Shown here: one piece after another, positions 34,893 through 43,369 of the stretch
How positions within the stretch are numbered: position 1 is the first letter of the stretch
Layout: the number at the start of each line of letters is the position of its first letter
Source: BJGO01 sp964640655
GTDB lineage: Bacteria > Bacteroidota > Bacteroidia > Chitinophagales > UBA10324
Length of the DNA: 64,000 nt
Assembly: GCA_964640655.1 (NCBI GenBank)
Contig: CAZXFT010000013.1
Coordinates: forward strand, 25,501 to 89,500
Direction: 5' to 3'
Program-made: the position numbers and the translations under genes
Notes under the pieces: generated by a model
What the model was told of the DNA's origin: nothing
Database searches by the model: none
Seen by the model: only the letters and a program-made list of their open reading frames with translations

Positions 34893-35818
34893 TCAACCAA
34901 ACTAATGTCGAACTGGACCAGGTCTATAAAGTCCTGAATGCGATCTTCGATTTCCTGATTACTTAGATTTACTAAACGATCCGTTCCAAATTTTTCTACA
35001 CAGAAGGAGGCCATGGCAGAACCATAGATGATGGCGCGCTTCATATTGTCGAAAGAAATATCGTTGGTAGAAGCCAGGTACCCAATAAAGCCACCCGCAA
35101 ATGAGTCTCCGGCACCTGTTGGGTCGAAAACATCTTCGAGTGGCAAAGCAGGTGCGAAGAATACATTTTTGTCATTAAACAACAATGCGCCGTGCTCTCC
35201 TTTTTTAATCACCAGATACTTAGGGCCCATGGTCAATATTTTTTTGGCAGCTTTTACTAATGAATATTCATTGGTTAACTCTCTGGCTTCGGAGTCGTTG
35301 ATAGTTAATACATCAACCAGTTTCATTACCTCATCTAAATCCTGACGGGCATTTTCCATCCAGAAATTCATTGTATCCATTACAATCAACTTAGGACGAT
35401 ATTTCATTTGTTTTAATACACTCATTTGCACAGCTGGTACCAGATTGCCCAACATCAGAAAATCAGGATTGCGATAAGATTCAGGCAGGTTAGGATTGAA
35501 TGAAGACAGCACATTCAACTCTGTAGCTAATGTGTCGCGTGTGTTCATGTCGAGATGATACTTACCTGACCAAAAGAAAGTTTTTTCATTTTCCAGAATC
35601 TGAAGTCCGTCTGTATTGACCCCTTTACTTTGCATTAAGGCAATTTGTTGTTTTGGAAAGTCACCTCCAACAACACTAACAAGATTGATGTTTTTTGCAA
35701 AATAGGATGCGGCTAAAGAGATGTAAGTAGCTGCGCCACCTATAATTTTTTCAGTTTTACCAAAAGGTGTTTCTATGGCATCAAAGGCTACAGTGCCTAC
35801 TACGGTGATGGTCGACAT
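34889..35818 (-). CDS. PfkB-family carbohydrate/nucleoside kinase
   Basis: 309 aa, ribokinase fold. The N-terminal GG motif appears as GKTEKIIGGAATYISLAASYF, and the C-terminal PfkB signature with the catalytic Asp is DPTGAGDSFAGGFIGYLA (about residues 246-263). The substrate is not certain: related Bacteroidota proteins are annotated as sugar, adenosine or 2-keto-sugar kinases. The gene stands alone, with no sugar transporter nearby, which fits a housekeeping salvage kinase. ATP-dependent phosphorylation in the cytoplasm is taken from the family. Confidence 0.88.
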   Translation of the reverse strand: MSTITVVGTVAFDAIETPFGKTEKIIGGAATYISLAASYFAKNINLVSVVGGDFPKQQIALMQSKGVNTDGLQILENEKTFFWSGKYHLDMNTRDTLATELNVLSSFNPNLPESYRNPDFLMLGNLVPAVQMSVLKQMKYRPKLIVMDTMNFWMENARQDLDEVMKLVDVLTINDSEARELTNEYSLVKAAKKILTMGPKYLVIKKGEHGALLFNDKNVFFAPALPLEDVFDPTGAGDSFAGGFIGYLASTNDISFDNMKRAIIYGSAMASFCVEKFGTDRLVNLSNQEIEDRIQDFIDLVQFDISLVD

Positions 35819-35869
35819 TCAGGAAAATTTTGTGCAATATTCGATTAAATACTTTGCTCCATCAAATTC

Positions 35870-37033
35870 ATGAGAAGAGAGTGTGTAAAATTGTATCAAA
35901 TGAGGATGTTAAACACCATAACAATAAAGGCCACGGCACTTTGTGTGTCGATGATTTTTGTCGTTTTGTCAGCAATCATATCATTTCAACAACCATTCTA
36001 CGACACGGATATGTTGTTCTATTCAGGTATTTATTATGAAGAGGAGTTTCATGACCCAACAGATTTACACAAACAGGTGTATGAAAAGGTATGGTTGCCT
36101 CTTGACTCTGCCTCAAGACAATTTTTAAATGAAAAGCCTTTGGAGGTGCGAGCCAAAGAATCGGCGGACTTTTACAATCAACAATTACCATTTTATAAAA
36201 TAAAACCCGCTTACAATTTCTTGGTTAGGCAATTGACTGATTTTATTTCTCATAATCCTCTAAAATCTATGCAATGGATTAATGTAATCGCTTATATACT
36301 AACCGCCATTATTATTGTTGCTTTCTTGTTTCCGCATTTATCTGCATTGTATTTATCAGTAACTGTTGTTGGTACTATTTGTTTGCCTTTAACCATAGCT
36401 GTATCACGCATGTTTACGCCTGATATGAGCAGCGTCTTATTCTTAATGTGTGGCTTTTATTTTCTGACAAATGCAAAACATAACTTGCACCTTGCATTTT
36501 TATCGTTGATTATTTCTATACTCTTCAGGCCTGATAATGTTATGATGGTTATTCTAATCGCTGCATTATTTGCTTCTATTACAAAATCAAATTATCAAAT
36601 TCTCATCTCTTATGTGTTGCTATCACTGATTATATACTTAAGTATCGGAATTTATTATCAAGGTTACGGTTGGAAAATTACATTTCAACATTCTGCTATT
36701 GACCTAGCTGTTTCACCTGAAAGTTGGGAAAGTGTTCCCTTGACATTAAAAGACTATATCAGCACGGTATTGACCGGTGTTCTAACTTATAAGATGCTCA
36801 TAATTTCCATGCTTTTTATTTCGTCTGTTCTTTATGCCATAATGTGCAGAGATAAACAATTTCAAAGCACTTCATGGAAAGCATTAATTCTTGCAAACCT
36901 GATCATTAACCCTCTCCGTTTTTTGTTGTTCCCAATTTTTGATGACAGATATTACTTGTCATTTTATCTATTGGCATTGATTGTTTTGTGCATGCATGTA
37001 TTCGGATCATACAAGAATTTAAAAACAGAATAA
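35870..37033 (+). CDS. Polytopic membrane protein, possible GT-C-like enzyme
   Basis: 387 aa with about nine hydrophobic segments. The first loop after helix 1 holds DTDMLFYSG, an acidic pair placed as in GT-C glycosyltransferases, followed by a long soluble loop (residues about 55-120) with charged and aromatic residues. The rest is helical (ILTAIIIVAFLFPHLSALYL and so on). No family could be assigned. ATGs at 35900 and 35906 are also possible starts. It stands alone between a divergent kinase gene and convergent recG. The GT-C idea rests only on topology and the acidic loop. Confidence 0.6.
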   Translation: MRRECVKLYQMRMLNTITIKATALCVSMIFVVLSAIISFQQPFYDTDMLFYSGIYYEEEFHDPTDLHKQVYEKVWLPLDSASRQFLNEKPLEVRAKESADFYNQQLPFYKIKPAYNFLVRQLTDFISHNPLKSMQWINVIAYILTAIIIVAFLFPHLSALYLSVTVVGTICLPLTIAVSRMFTPDMSSVLFLMCGFYFLTNAKHNLHLAFLSLIISILFRPDNVMMVILIAALFASITKSNYQILISYVLLSLIIYLSIGIYYQGYGWKITFQHSAIDLAVSPESWESVPLTLKDYISTVLTGVLTYKMLIISMLFISSVLYAIMCRDKQFQSTSWKALILANLIINPLRFLLFPIFDDRYYLSFYLLALIVLCMHVFGSYKNLKTE

Positions 37034-37043
37034 ATAAGCTTCA

Positions 37044-39143
37044 CTACGATACCTTACTCCAGTTTTGTTTTTGTTGTTTTCTGTAAGTAATAAATCTTAA
37101 CAAGTTTTGATGATCCGGATTTTGTAACAATAAATCTTTTTCTAAAATCTGTTGAACATCTTCACGTGCGCGTTGTAATAATCCCTGATCATTAACCAAG
37201 TCAGCAATTTTTAGATTCAAGATGCCGCTTTGTTGTGTTCCCGTTAAATCCCCGGGTCCTCGAATTTCCAGATCTACATCAGCTACTTCAAATCCGTTGT
37301 TGGTGCGTACCATTGTTTCCATTCTGCGCCGTGCCTCGTTGCTTAGTTTGGTATCGGTCATAAGAATACAATAACTCTGGTCTGCACCTCGACCAACCCG
37401 TCCGCGCAATTGATGCAACTGTGACAACCCAAACCGCTCTGCACTTTCAATTACCATGACGCTGGCATTGGGAACATTTACACCAACTTCAATAACTGTT
37501 GTAGCCACCATGATCTGTGCTTCCTTATTAAGAAACATTTTCATTTCAGCATCGCGCTCATCATTTTTCATTTTACCATGTACCATACACACCTTGTATT
37601 GCGGTTCAGGAAATTGTTGTTGCAATTCTTCGTAACCTTCGTACAAATGTTTGAAATCCATTTTCTCGCTTTCTTCAATCAATGGGTATACTACGTAAAT
37701 CTGCCTTCCCTTTTTGATTTGATCGCGGATAAAATGATAAACCTGAGTACGCGCATTTTCATATCGATGAACCGTTGAAATTGGTTTTCGTCCAGGAGGC
37801 AACTCATCAATGACACTTACATCCAGATCACCATAAATAGTCATGGCTAGTGTACGGGGAATAGGTGTTGCCGTCATTACCAGGACATGAGGCGGAATGA
37901 GCTCATTTTTATGCCATAGCCTTGCTCTTTGTGCAACACCAAAACGATGTTGTTCATCTATAATAACCAATCCAAGACTCTTATAACGCACATCATCCTC
38001 AATTAATGCATGAGTGCCGAGGAGTAAATGAATTTGACCGTTTTGTAATTCTTCAAGAATTCTTTTTCGTGCCGTTCCTTTAACCGAAGCTGTCAGAAGC
38101 TCAATTCTGAAATTCATTAACCCTATGGCATCGCATAATGACCGGTAATGCTGCTGAGCTAGTATTTCTGTTGGGGCCATCAACGCGGTTTGAAAACCAT
38201 TATCTGCAGCCATCAATGCGCAAAGTAGGGCTACTATTGTTTTTCCGCTACCTACATCTCCCTGGATAAGGCGGTTCATCTGTTTGCCACTCAAGGTATT
38301 TTTTCTGATTTCTTTAATAACACGCTTTTGAGCGCCGGTGAGTTGAAAAGGCAGGTGATTGTTATAAAATGTATTGAAGTAGTCACCAACCTCAGAGAAC
38401 ACAAATCCTGCATACTGCTGCATCCGTTCGTTTCGCAAGGATAGAATGTCGTACTGAATCATAAATAACTCTTCATACTTCAGGCGTTGTTGTGCTAATG
38501 CCAGCAATTGCTCACTTTCCGGTGCATGTATTTGTTTGAGTGAATGATAACGCGATGGGAAAGAATATTTCTTCAATAAATATTCTGGCAATGTTTCAGG
38601 AATGTCATCTTCCTTAATCTGAGAAATGATTTGTTGTATGAGTACGGCAATATTTTTTGAGTCAATATTTTTTTGCTTCAGCTTTTCTGTGGTAGGATAA
38701 ACAGGTTGCATCTTACCTGTGAAAGAGATTTTACCATATTCATCAGCAGACTCCAATTCTGGATGTGCAATGTTGAAACGATTTTTAAACGCAGATGGCT
38801 TACCAAACAAAATATATTCCTTGCCTTGTGTCAGTGTTTTAGCAATCCAACGAACTCCTTTAAACCATATCAGTTCTATACTGCCTGTGGCATCGGTGAA
38901 GTTGGCTATCATCCTTTCGCTACGACCATTGCCGGCAATGTCTATATCCGTGATAATGCCTCTGAGCTGAATATATTGCGTTTGATGAGTGATGTCGCGT
39001 ACGGAATAGATTCGTGTGCGGTCATAGTACCGGAAAGGATAATGAAAGAGTAATTGACCGGCACGAAAAATCTGTAACTCCTTCTGAAGGATTTCAGCAC
39101 GCTGAGGCCCCACGCCTTTCAGGTACTCAATTGGTCTAAGCAT
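37044..39143 (-). CDS. recG: ATP-dependent DNA helicase RecG
   Basis: 699 aa from the ATG at 39143 (MLRPIEYLKGVGPQRAEIL, the usual RecG opening); a second ATG at 39164 would add seven residues. The N-terminal wedge domain (about 1-250), helicase lobe 1 with Walker A GDVGSGKTIVALL (about 298) and DEQH box (about 397), and lobe 2 with QLRGRVGRGADQSYC (about 578) are intact, ending in the TRG region. It remodels stalled replication forks and Holliday junctions. It is paralogous in its motor to Mfd, also in this window. Confidence 0.96.
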   Translation of the reverse strand: MLRPIEYLKGVGPQRAEILQKELQIFRAGQLLFHYPFRYYDRTRIYSVRDITHQTQYIQLRGIITDIDIAGNGRSERMIANFTDATGSIELIWFKGVRWIAKTLTQGKEYILFGKPSAFKNRFNIAHPELESADEYGKISFTGKMQPVYPTTEKLKQKNIDSKNIAVLIQQIISQIKEDDIPETLPEYLLKKYSFPSRYHSLKQIHAPESEQLLALAQQRLKYEELFMIQYDILSLRNERMQQYAGFVFSEVGDYFNTFYNNHLPFQLTGAQKRVIKEIRKNTLSGKQMNRLIQGDVGSGKTIVALLCALMAADNGFQTALMAPTEILAQQHYRSLCDAIGLMNFRIELLTASVKGTARKRILEELQNGQIHLLLGTHALIEDDVRYKSLGLVIIDEQHRFGVAQRARLWHKNELIPPHVLVMTATPIPRTLAMTIYGDLDVSVIDELPPGRKPISTVHRYENARTQVYHFIRDQIKKGRQIYVVYPLIEESEKMDFKHLYEGYEELQQQFPEPQYKVCMVHGKMKNDERDAEMKMFLNKEAQIMVATTVIEVGVNVPNASVMVIESAERFGLSQLHQLRGRVGRGADQSYCILMTDTKLSNEARRRMETMVRTNNGFEVADVDLEIRGPGDLTGTQQSGILNLKIADLVNDQGLLQRAREDVQQILEKDLLLQNPDHQNLLRFITYRKQQKQNWSKVS

Positions 39144-39181
39144 TATGTTATCCGTGCTTGGCATACTTCAGTTCAAAATGT

Positions 39182-40201
39182 TTAGAGCTGCGCGTCGGTA
39201 AATTCTTTTTTATATGATTTGAGTAATAAAAGGAAATATGAGATGAGTAATGGTCCGAAAATTAATCCTGTGATACCAAACCATTGAATGCCGAATAATA
39301 CTCCAAGTACAGTGATAAGCGGATGTACGTCGGCCAATTTTTTTTGAATGATAAAACGAAACACATTATCTATTTGAGAGACGATCAAAAAACCATAAAC
39401 CAGCAGTACTATTCCCTGCCATGTGCCGCCGTCAATAATTTTTGAAATAGATAAAGGAAACCATATGATAGTAGTGCCAATAAAAGGAACGAAGGAAAAC
39501 AAACCGCACATTGTAGCCCAAAATCCGGAATCGCTGAAACCTAGTATCAATAAAGCTATGTAACAGGTAATACCCTGAATAACAGCAATCACTGGAACAG
39601 CAATAGCATTGCTGATGGTTTGCTTTTCCAACTCAACAGAATAGCTGTCGTCAAGTTTAGCAGTAAAAGGGAAATAGTTGTTCAGTATCTCCTGCATATG
39701 ACCGCTGTTTACCAGCATATAATATAGGATGAAGTACATAATGACAATATTCAAAATCATGTTGGCAGCGGCAGACAAGGCATCGGAAGCGAAACGTGTA
39801 ATGAAACCTTGCAACTGCTGAATACTGCTATCAGTAATCAACTCTATACCATAGCGGGTATGCAGGTAGTTGACAATATTTTCAACCGCTGAAAAAATGA
39901 CTGCGGGGTTATTGATGATATCGCTGAGTTTTGATGTAAGAGAAATCCCTATAACGGTTAATGGAATTAGTATTACAAAAACAGATGTCAGGATAACTAT
40001 AAAGGAAGCAAGCGACACTTTGAGTTTTCTTTTTTGTGTGAGATAAGACATTAAAGGTTGACTTACAATATAGATGACAACGGCACTAAGCAGTGAGGTA
40101 ACGAATTCACGGAGTGCAATAAGTAAAAATCCTCCTAATAAAAAAATGAGAATCAGTAATACCCATTGCTTAGTGATAATGGAATTTTTCATATTCTGCA
40201 A
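39182..40201 (-). CDS. AI-2E family transporter (YdiK/PerM-like permease)
   Basis: 339 aa with 7-8 hydrophobic segments. The N-terminal pair (VLLILIFLLGGFLLIALREF and LLSAVVIYIVSQPLMSYL), a soluble loop and the C-terminal PFIGTTIIWFPLSISKIIDG plus GLIFGPLLISYFLLLL block are typical of the family. These form exporters or channels for small molecules; transport of autoinducer-2 is proven only for some members, so the substrate is open. The gene diverges from the YtxH operon across 60 bp that contains a 9-bp inverted repeat. Confidence 0.88.
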   Translation of the reverse strand: MQNMKNSIITKQWVLLILIFLLGGFLLIALREFVTSLLSAVVIYIVSQPLMSYLTQKRKLKVSLASFIVILTSVFVILIPLTVIGISLTSKLSDIINNPAVIFSAVENIVNYLHTRYGIELITDSSIQQLQGFITRFASDALSAAANMILNIVIMYFILYYMLVNSGHMQEILNNYFPFTAKLDDSYSVELEKQTISNAIAVPVIAVIQGITCYIALLILGFSDSGFWATMCGLFSFVPFIGTTIIWFPLSISKIIDGGTWQGIVLLVYGFLIVSQIDNVFRFIIQKKLADVHPLITVLGVLFGIQWFGITGLIFGPLLISYFLLLLKSYKKEFTDAQL

Positions 40202-40204
40202 AGA

Positions 40205-40241
40205 AAGTTAACAAAATCGTCAGCGAGTTCGGTTAACTTTA
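40205..40241. repeat. 9-bp inverted repeat in the divergent permease/YtxH region
   Basis: AAAGTTAAC (40205-40213) and GTTAACTTT (40233-40241) are perfect reverse complements 19 bp apart, each holding the self-complementary GTTAAC. The element lies between two divergent starts, so it could be a shared operator or a transcript hairpin. Confidence 0.5.
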
Positions 40242-40261
40242 TGTCAAGTTAAAAAAGGGTT

Positions 40262-40498
40262 ATGAACGATAAATCAAAAATGGCTTTGGCATTTGTGCTG
40301 GGAGCCGCAGCCGGAGCAGCAATTGCCTATTTTCTTACCACCGAACAGGGAGAAAAAACGGTTGAAGACATTAAAGAAGCTGCTTCTAAGTTTAAAGATA
40401 ACTTAGATGAGAAACTTGAAAAAAGTAAACAGGCAGTGCACGATATAGCAGATACTGCCGAACGAATCATTAACAATCTGAATCAACAAAAATCATGA
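40262..40498 (+). CDS. YtxH domain-containing small membrane protein
   Basis: 78 aa. One glycine/alanine-rich membrane helix (MALAFVLGAAAGAAIAYFLT, about 7-26) followed by the family EQGEKTVEDIKEAASKFKD segment and a charged amphipathic helix. YtxH-like proteins are stress-related in Gram-positive and Gram-negative bacteria and have no known biochemical activity. It begins a tight operon: its stop overlaps the start of the next gene (ATGA at 40495-40498). Confidence 0.87.
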   Translation: MNDKSKMALAFVLGAAAGAAIAYFLTTEQGEKTVEDIKEAASKFKDNLDEKLEKSKQAVHDIADTAERIINNLNQQKS

Positions 40499-40860
40499 GC
40501 GATTCACAAAACCCAAATGAGGAAAGCCTGAGGGAGATGATTGCTCAATACGTTTCGAAGCGAATTGAGTTGGTGAAACTAGAGACAGCGGATATCAGTG
40601 CACGTGTACTCTCGCTCTTTCTTGTCTATTTTGTTTTGATGTTTGTTCTATTCATTGCCATCATTATGCTGAGTATGCTTGCAGGTATTCTGCTGTCAGA
40701 AAAATTCAAAAGCTTTTCCATCGGCTACGGTATTGTATCTGGAGTATACTTGTTGCTATTTGTGTTGCTTTATGTTAACAGAAACTCTATAGCGGAAAAA
40801 TTTCTGGCCAACCAATTCATAAAATCATTTTTTAGAGAGCACCGTGGAAACAAAAATTAA
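40495..40860 (+). CDS. Phage-holin-superfamily-type membrane protein (host gene)
   Basis: 121 aa. A soluble N-terminal helix (SLREMIAQYVSKRIELVKLETADISARVLS in two parts) precedes two membrane segments (about 40-68 and 80-102). This is the pattern of the putative holin superfamily (Phage_holin_3_6), which is widespread as a host envelope gene next to YtxH. No lysozyme or phage gene is near, so it is not prophage lysis machinery. It starts inside the YtxH stop codon and overlaps the next gene by 17 bp, so the three are translated as a unit. Confidence 0.8.
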   Translation: MSDSQNPNEESLREMIAQYVSKRIELVKLETADISARVLSLFLVYFVLMFVLFIAIIMLSMLAGILLSEKFKSFSIGYGIVSGVYLLLFVLLYVNRNSIAEKFLANQFIKSFFREHRGNKN

Positions 40861-41158
40861 CGATCTGGAAAGCCTGCATAACCGCATGGCAGAATTACGA
40901 AACGACTGCCGCAGCTATGAAATAAAAATAATTGAGCGGGTAAACTATTATCAGGAGAATGCAGGCAGCATTGTATTAGAGACTTTGCTAAAAAGTGTGA
41001 TGAACATTAGTTTTATACGCATGATGCAATCGTGGTTAGGTAATGAGCAAAGTGGTTCCAAAACAGAGGATGCCTCTTCACAAAATCAAATGCTGCACAC
41101 GGCTATCACTTTGGGACTGTCTCTCGGTTTAAAATATTTTAACAAGCTCTTTAAATAA
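40844..41158 (+). CDS. Hypothetical protein of the YtxH/holin operon
   Basis: 104 aa starting at GTG, overlapping the holin-type gene by 17 bp. It begins with a charged coiled-coil-prone helix (LESLHNRMAELRNDCRSYEIKI) and ends in a weakly hydrophobic segment (LHTAITLGLSLGLKYF). I recognise no family. Genes at this place in YtxH/holin operons are usually small unknown envelope proteins. A peripheral or membrane-inserted role is inferred from position and composition only. Confidence 0.65.
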   Translation: METKINDLESLHNRMAELRNDCRSYEIKIIERVNYYQENAGSIVLETLLKSVMNISFIRMMQSWLGNEQSGSKTEDASSQNQMLHTAITLGLSLGLKYFNKLFK

Positions 41159-41161
41159 AAC

Positions 41162-41971
41162 TTGACTCCTAACGAAAGTCATTTTTATTCCATTGGGAAT
41201 AACCAATTACACTACATCGTATTCGGCAGCGGCAGTGAGTTACTGATTACTTTTCATGGGTTTGGTGACAGTGCGCTATTATTTAAAAATGTTGAGGAGG
41301 CGTTTATTGCTAAATATACCGTGGTATCGGTCGACTTACCTTTTCATGGATTATCACACTGGACACAAGACGAGTTACTCACCTTACCCCAGTTATTGGT
41401 ATTTATCGATTATGTGCAGAATGTCTTTCAAAAAGACAAGTTTGACTTAGCCGGATTCAGTCTTGGCGGAAAAGTTTCTTTGGCTGTTTATGATGCATTA
41501 CCGGGCAAGGTGAATGCTATATGGTTGTTTGCTCCCGATGGTTTAAAAAATAATATCTGGTATAATATAGCAGTATACCCCAAAGCAGGCCAGCGACTAT
41601 TTAAAAATGTACTTCACAATCCGAATTTGTTTTTGTCATTTGCCCGAATATTAGCTTTCATGAGAGTCATACGACGTCAGTATGTGCAGTTTTTAGAAAA
41701 ACAATTAGACAGCGAGGCTAAGCGTATGTTGGTTTGGAATATATGGATGTGCCTGCGTGGTTATGAAAGAAGCAAAAAACATTTGAAATTTTTAATACAG
41801 CGTCATCAAACAAAAGTTTTTGTGTTTGTGGGCCGATACGATCAAATTATTAAGCCGTCGTTCGGAAAAAAATTCTGTGAAGGACTGTCATCGGCAGAAT
41901 TAGTAGTTCTAGATAAAGGTCATTATCTGTTAAAGGATTATCTGAATAAGTATATTGCAGAACGATTGTAA
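41162..41971 (+). CDS. Alpha/beta hydrolase
   Basis: 269 aa starting at TTG, 3 bp after the preceding stop. The oxyanion region TFHGFGDSA, the nucleophile elbow GFSLGGK (Ser near residue 98), the acid in VGRYDQIIKP and the catalytic His in DKGHYLLKDY are all in place. It may act on esters, amides or lipids; nothing shows the substrate. No signal peptide, so it is probably cytoplasmic. It is followed after 4 bp by the glycosyltransferase 2 gene. Confidence 0.88.
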   Translation: MTPNESHFYSIGNNQLHYIVFGSGSELLITFHGFGDSALLFKNVEEAFIAKYTVVSVDLPFHGLSHWTQDELLTLPQLLVFIDYVQNVFQKDKFDLAGFSLGGKVSLAVYDALPGKVNAIWLFAPDGLKNNIWYNIAVYPKAGQRLFKNVLHNPNLFLSFARILAFMRVIRRQYVQFLEKQLDSEAKRMLVWNIWMCLRGYERSKKHLKFLIQRHQTKVFVFVGRYDQIIKPSFGKKFCEGLSSAELVVLDKGHYLLKDYLNKYIAERL

Positions 41972-41975
41972 CACG

Positions 41976-43106
41976 ATGTGGTGGTATTTGTTGCCAATAC
42001 TATTTCTGAGTCTGAGTTATTTGCTCTGCATCATCTTATTGATTTATGGATGGGATAAACTTTCCGAAAAAAAATATAAATCCTCTACGGACAAACCATT
42101 GGTAACAGTTATTGTTGCGGCTCGAAATGAAGAAGTGTATATAAGAACCTGCATCAGCAGCATATTATCCCAATCGTATGATAAGGATAAGTTGCAACTG
42201 ATAGTTGTTGACGACTTCAGCACCGATGGCACCAAGGAGATTGTAACATCATTTCCTGATATTCTTTTTTTAGAGTTGAAGCAATTTATTGATGAAAAAA
42301 GTATTCGCAGCGGTAAAAAGAAAAGCATTGAACTTGCTATTCAGCATGCTACAGGAAAATATATACTCATTACTGATGCAGATTGTATCGTGCCACGTAA
42401 TTGGGTGAGTAGCACAGTTGAATTATTTGAAATAGAAAATGTGGAAGTTGTTACCGGGCCGGTTTGCATTAAAGAATCGAAGACATTCTTTGAGCAGTTG
42501 CAGGCGTTAGACTTATGGTCATACATATCATTATCTGCTTCAGCCATAGGATTGGGAAGACCCGTGTTGGCCAATGGAGCCAACTTCTCATTTACTAAAA
42601 GTCTATTCATTGCAGTTAAAGGATATGAAGGTTCCACACATATTAGCTCCGGCGATGATGTGCTGTTGCTGCATAAATTTATTCAGCACAATGCACGCGT
42701 AGCTTTCAATAAATCTACCGACGCAATAGTGTCCACCAAGGCAGAAGAAAATCTGCTTGCCTTTTTCATTCAAAGATTGCGTTGGGCTTCCAAATCGGCA
42801 TCTTACAAAAATTTTGCTACACTGTTTATCATTAGTGTGGTATATCTCTATTACTTGTCGCTGCCATTTTGCATCATAGCATCTGTTGTACAGCCTCTGT
42901 TTATCAAATGGGTTGCGGGATTATTGATGATGAAGTTTTTTATAGACTTTATGTATATGCATCGTGTGCTAAACTTTTTTAAGCAGCGCTCTTTGCTCCA
43001 ACTATTTTTACCGGCACAACTTTTCCATGTGTTCTACGTGATAATGGTTGGCGCATTTGCCCTCTTTATACCCGTGAAGTGGAAAGGTAGAAAGCTATAT
43101 CGATGA
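41976..43106 (+). CDS. Membrane glycosyltransferase family 2
   Basis: 376 aa from the ATG at 41976; an in-frame TTG at 41955 would overlap the hydrolase. One N-terminal membrane helix (WYLLPILFLSLSYLLCIILLI), then a GT-A domain: VTVIVAARNEEVYIRTCI, VVDDFSTDGT, the DAD motif in LITDADCIVP, and the QRLRW acceptor motif (FFIQRLRWASKSA), then three C-terminal helices. QxxRW places it with processive or polysaccharide GT2 enzymes, using a nucleotide sugar in the cytoplasm. The substrate is unknown. It ends with a 4-bp overlap with the next gene. Confidence 0.87.
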   Translation: MWWYLLPILFLSLSYLLCIILLIYGWDKLSEKKYKSSTDKPLVTVIVAARNEEVYIRTCISSILSQSYDKDKLQLIVVDDFSTDGTKEIVTSFPDILFLELKQFIDEKSIRSGKKKSIELAIQHATGKYILITDADCIVPRNWVSSTVELFEIENVEVVTGPVCIKESKTFFEQLQALDLWSYISLSASAIGLGRPVLANGANFSFTKSLFIAVKGYEGSTHISSGDDVLLLHKFIQHNARVAFNKSTDAIVSTKAEENLLAFFIQRLRWASKSASYKNFATLFIISVVYLYYLSLPFCIIASVVQPLFIKWVAGLLMMKFFIDFMYMHRVLNFFKQRSLLQLFLPAQLFHVFYVIMVGAFALFIPVKWKGRKLYR

Positions 43107-43369
43107 CACTTACTGAAAAGCAGTACAACATTTTAGATCAACTCTATTTTACCTGCACTTTCGATGCATTGCTGGAGCTATTACCTTTAAGTTCAGAAGA
43201 TTTGAAATCAGAATTAATTCCGCTGCTAAGAGATAACCTCGTGCATCAAATGCTTTTTGATGATGTCTCAAAAGATTTTGTGATGCAGGAATTAGCGAAC
43301 TTCAATGCTATGACAACATCGGCTTATGTTATCTCAAAAAAAGGATTACTCATTCATAACAGTCGTTGA
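43103..43369 (+). CDS. Small winged-helix-like protein, unknown role
   Basis: 88 aa, acidic. The sequence reads as helix (LTEKQYNILDQLYF), helix (TFDALLELLPL), helix (SEDLKSELIPLLRDNLV), strand and wing, then AYVISKKGLLIHN, which recalls the last strand and SKKG turn of MarR/PadR-like winged helices. I assign no family. It overlaps the GT2 gene by 4 bp, and its stop TGA shares a base with the ATG of the permease, so it is translationally locked between a glycosyltransferase and an ABC permease. It may be a DNA-binding or protein-binding adaptor. Confidence 0.6.
   Translation: MTLTEKQYNILDQLYFTCTFDALLELLPLSSEDLKSELIPLLRDNLVHQMLFDDVSKDFVMQELANFNAMTTSAYVISKKGLLIHNSR

Noticed and set aside
14747..39143. 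Mfd and RecG as one duplicated gene
   Set aside because: Their motor domains are related by ancient common descent, but the other domains and their functions differ.
40495..40860. Holin-type gene as a sign of prophage
   Set aside because: No lysin, capsid, integrase or terminase nearby, and the YtxH neighbour is the common host context.
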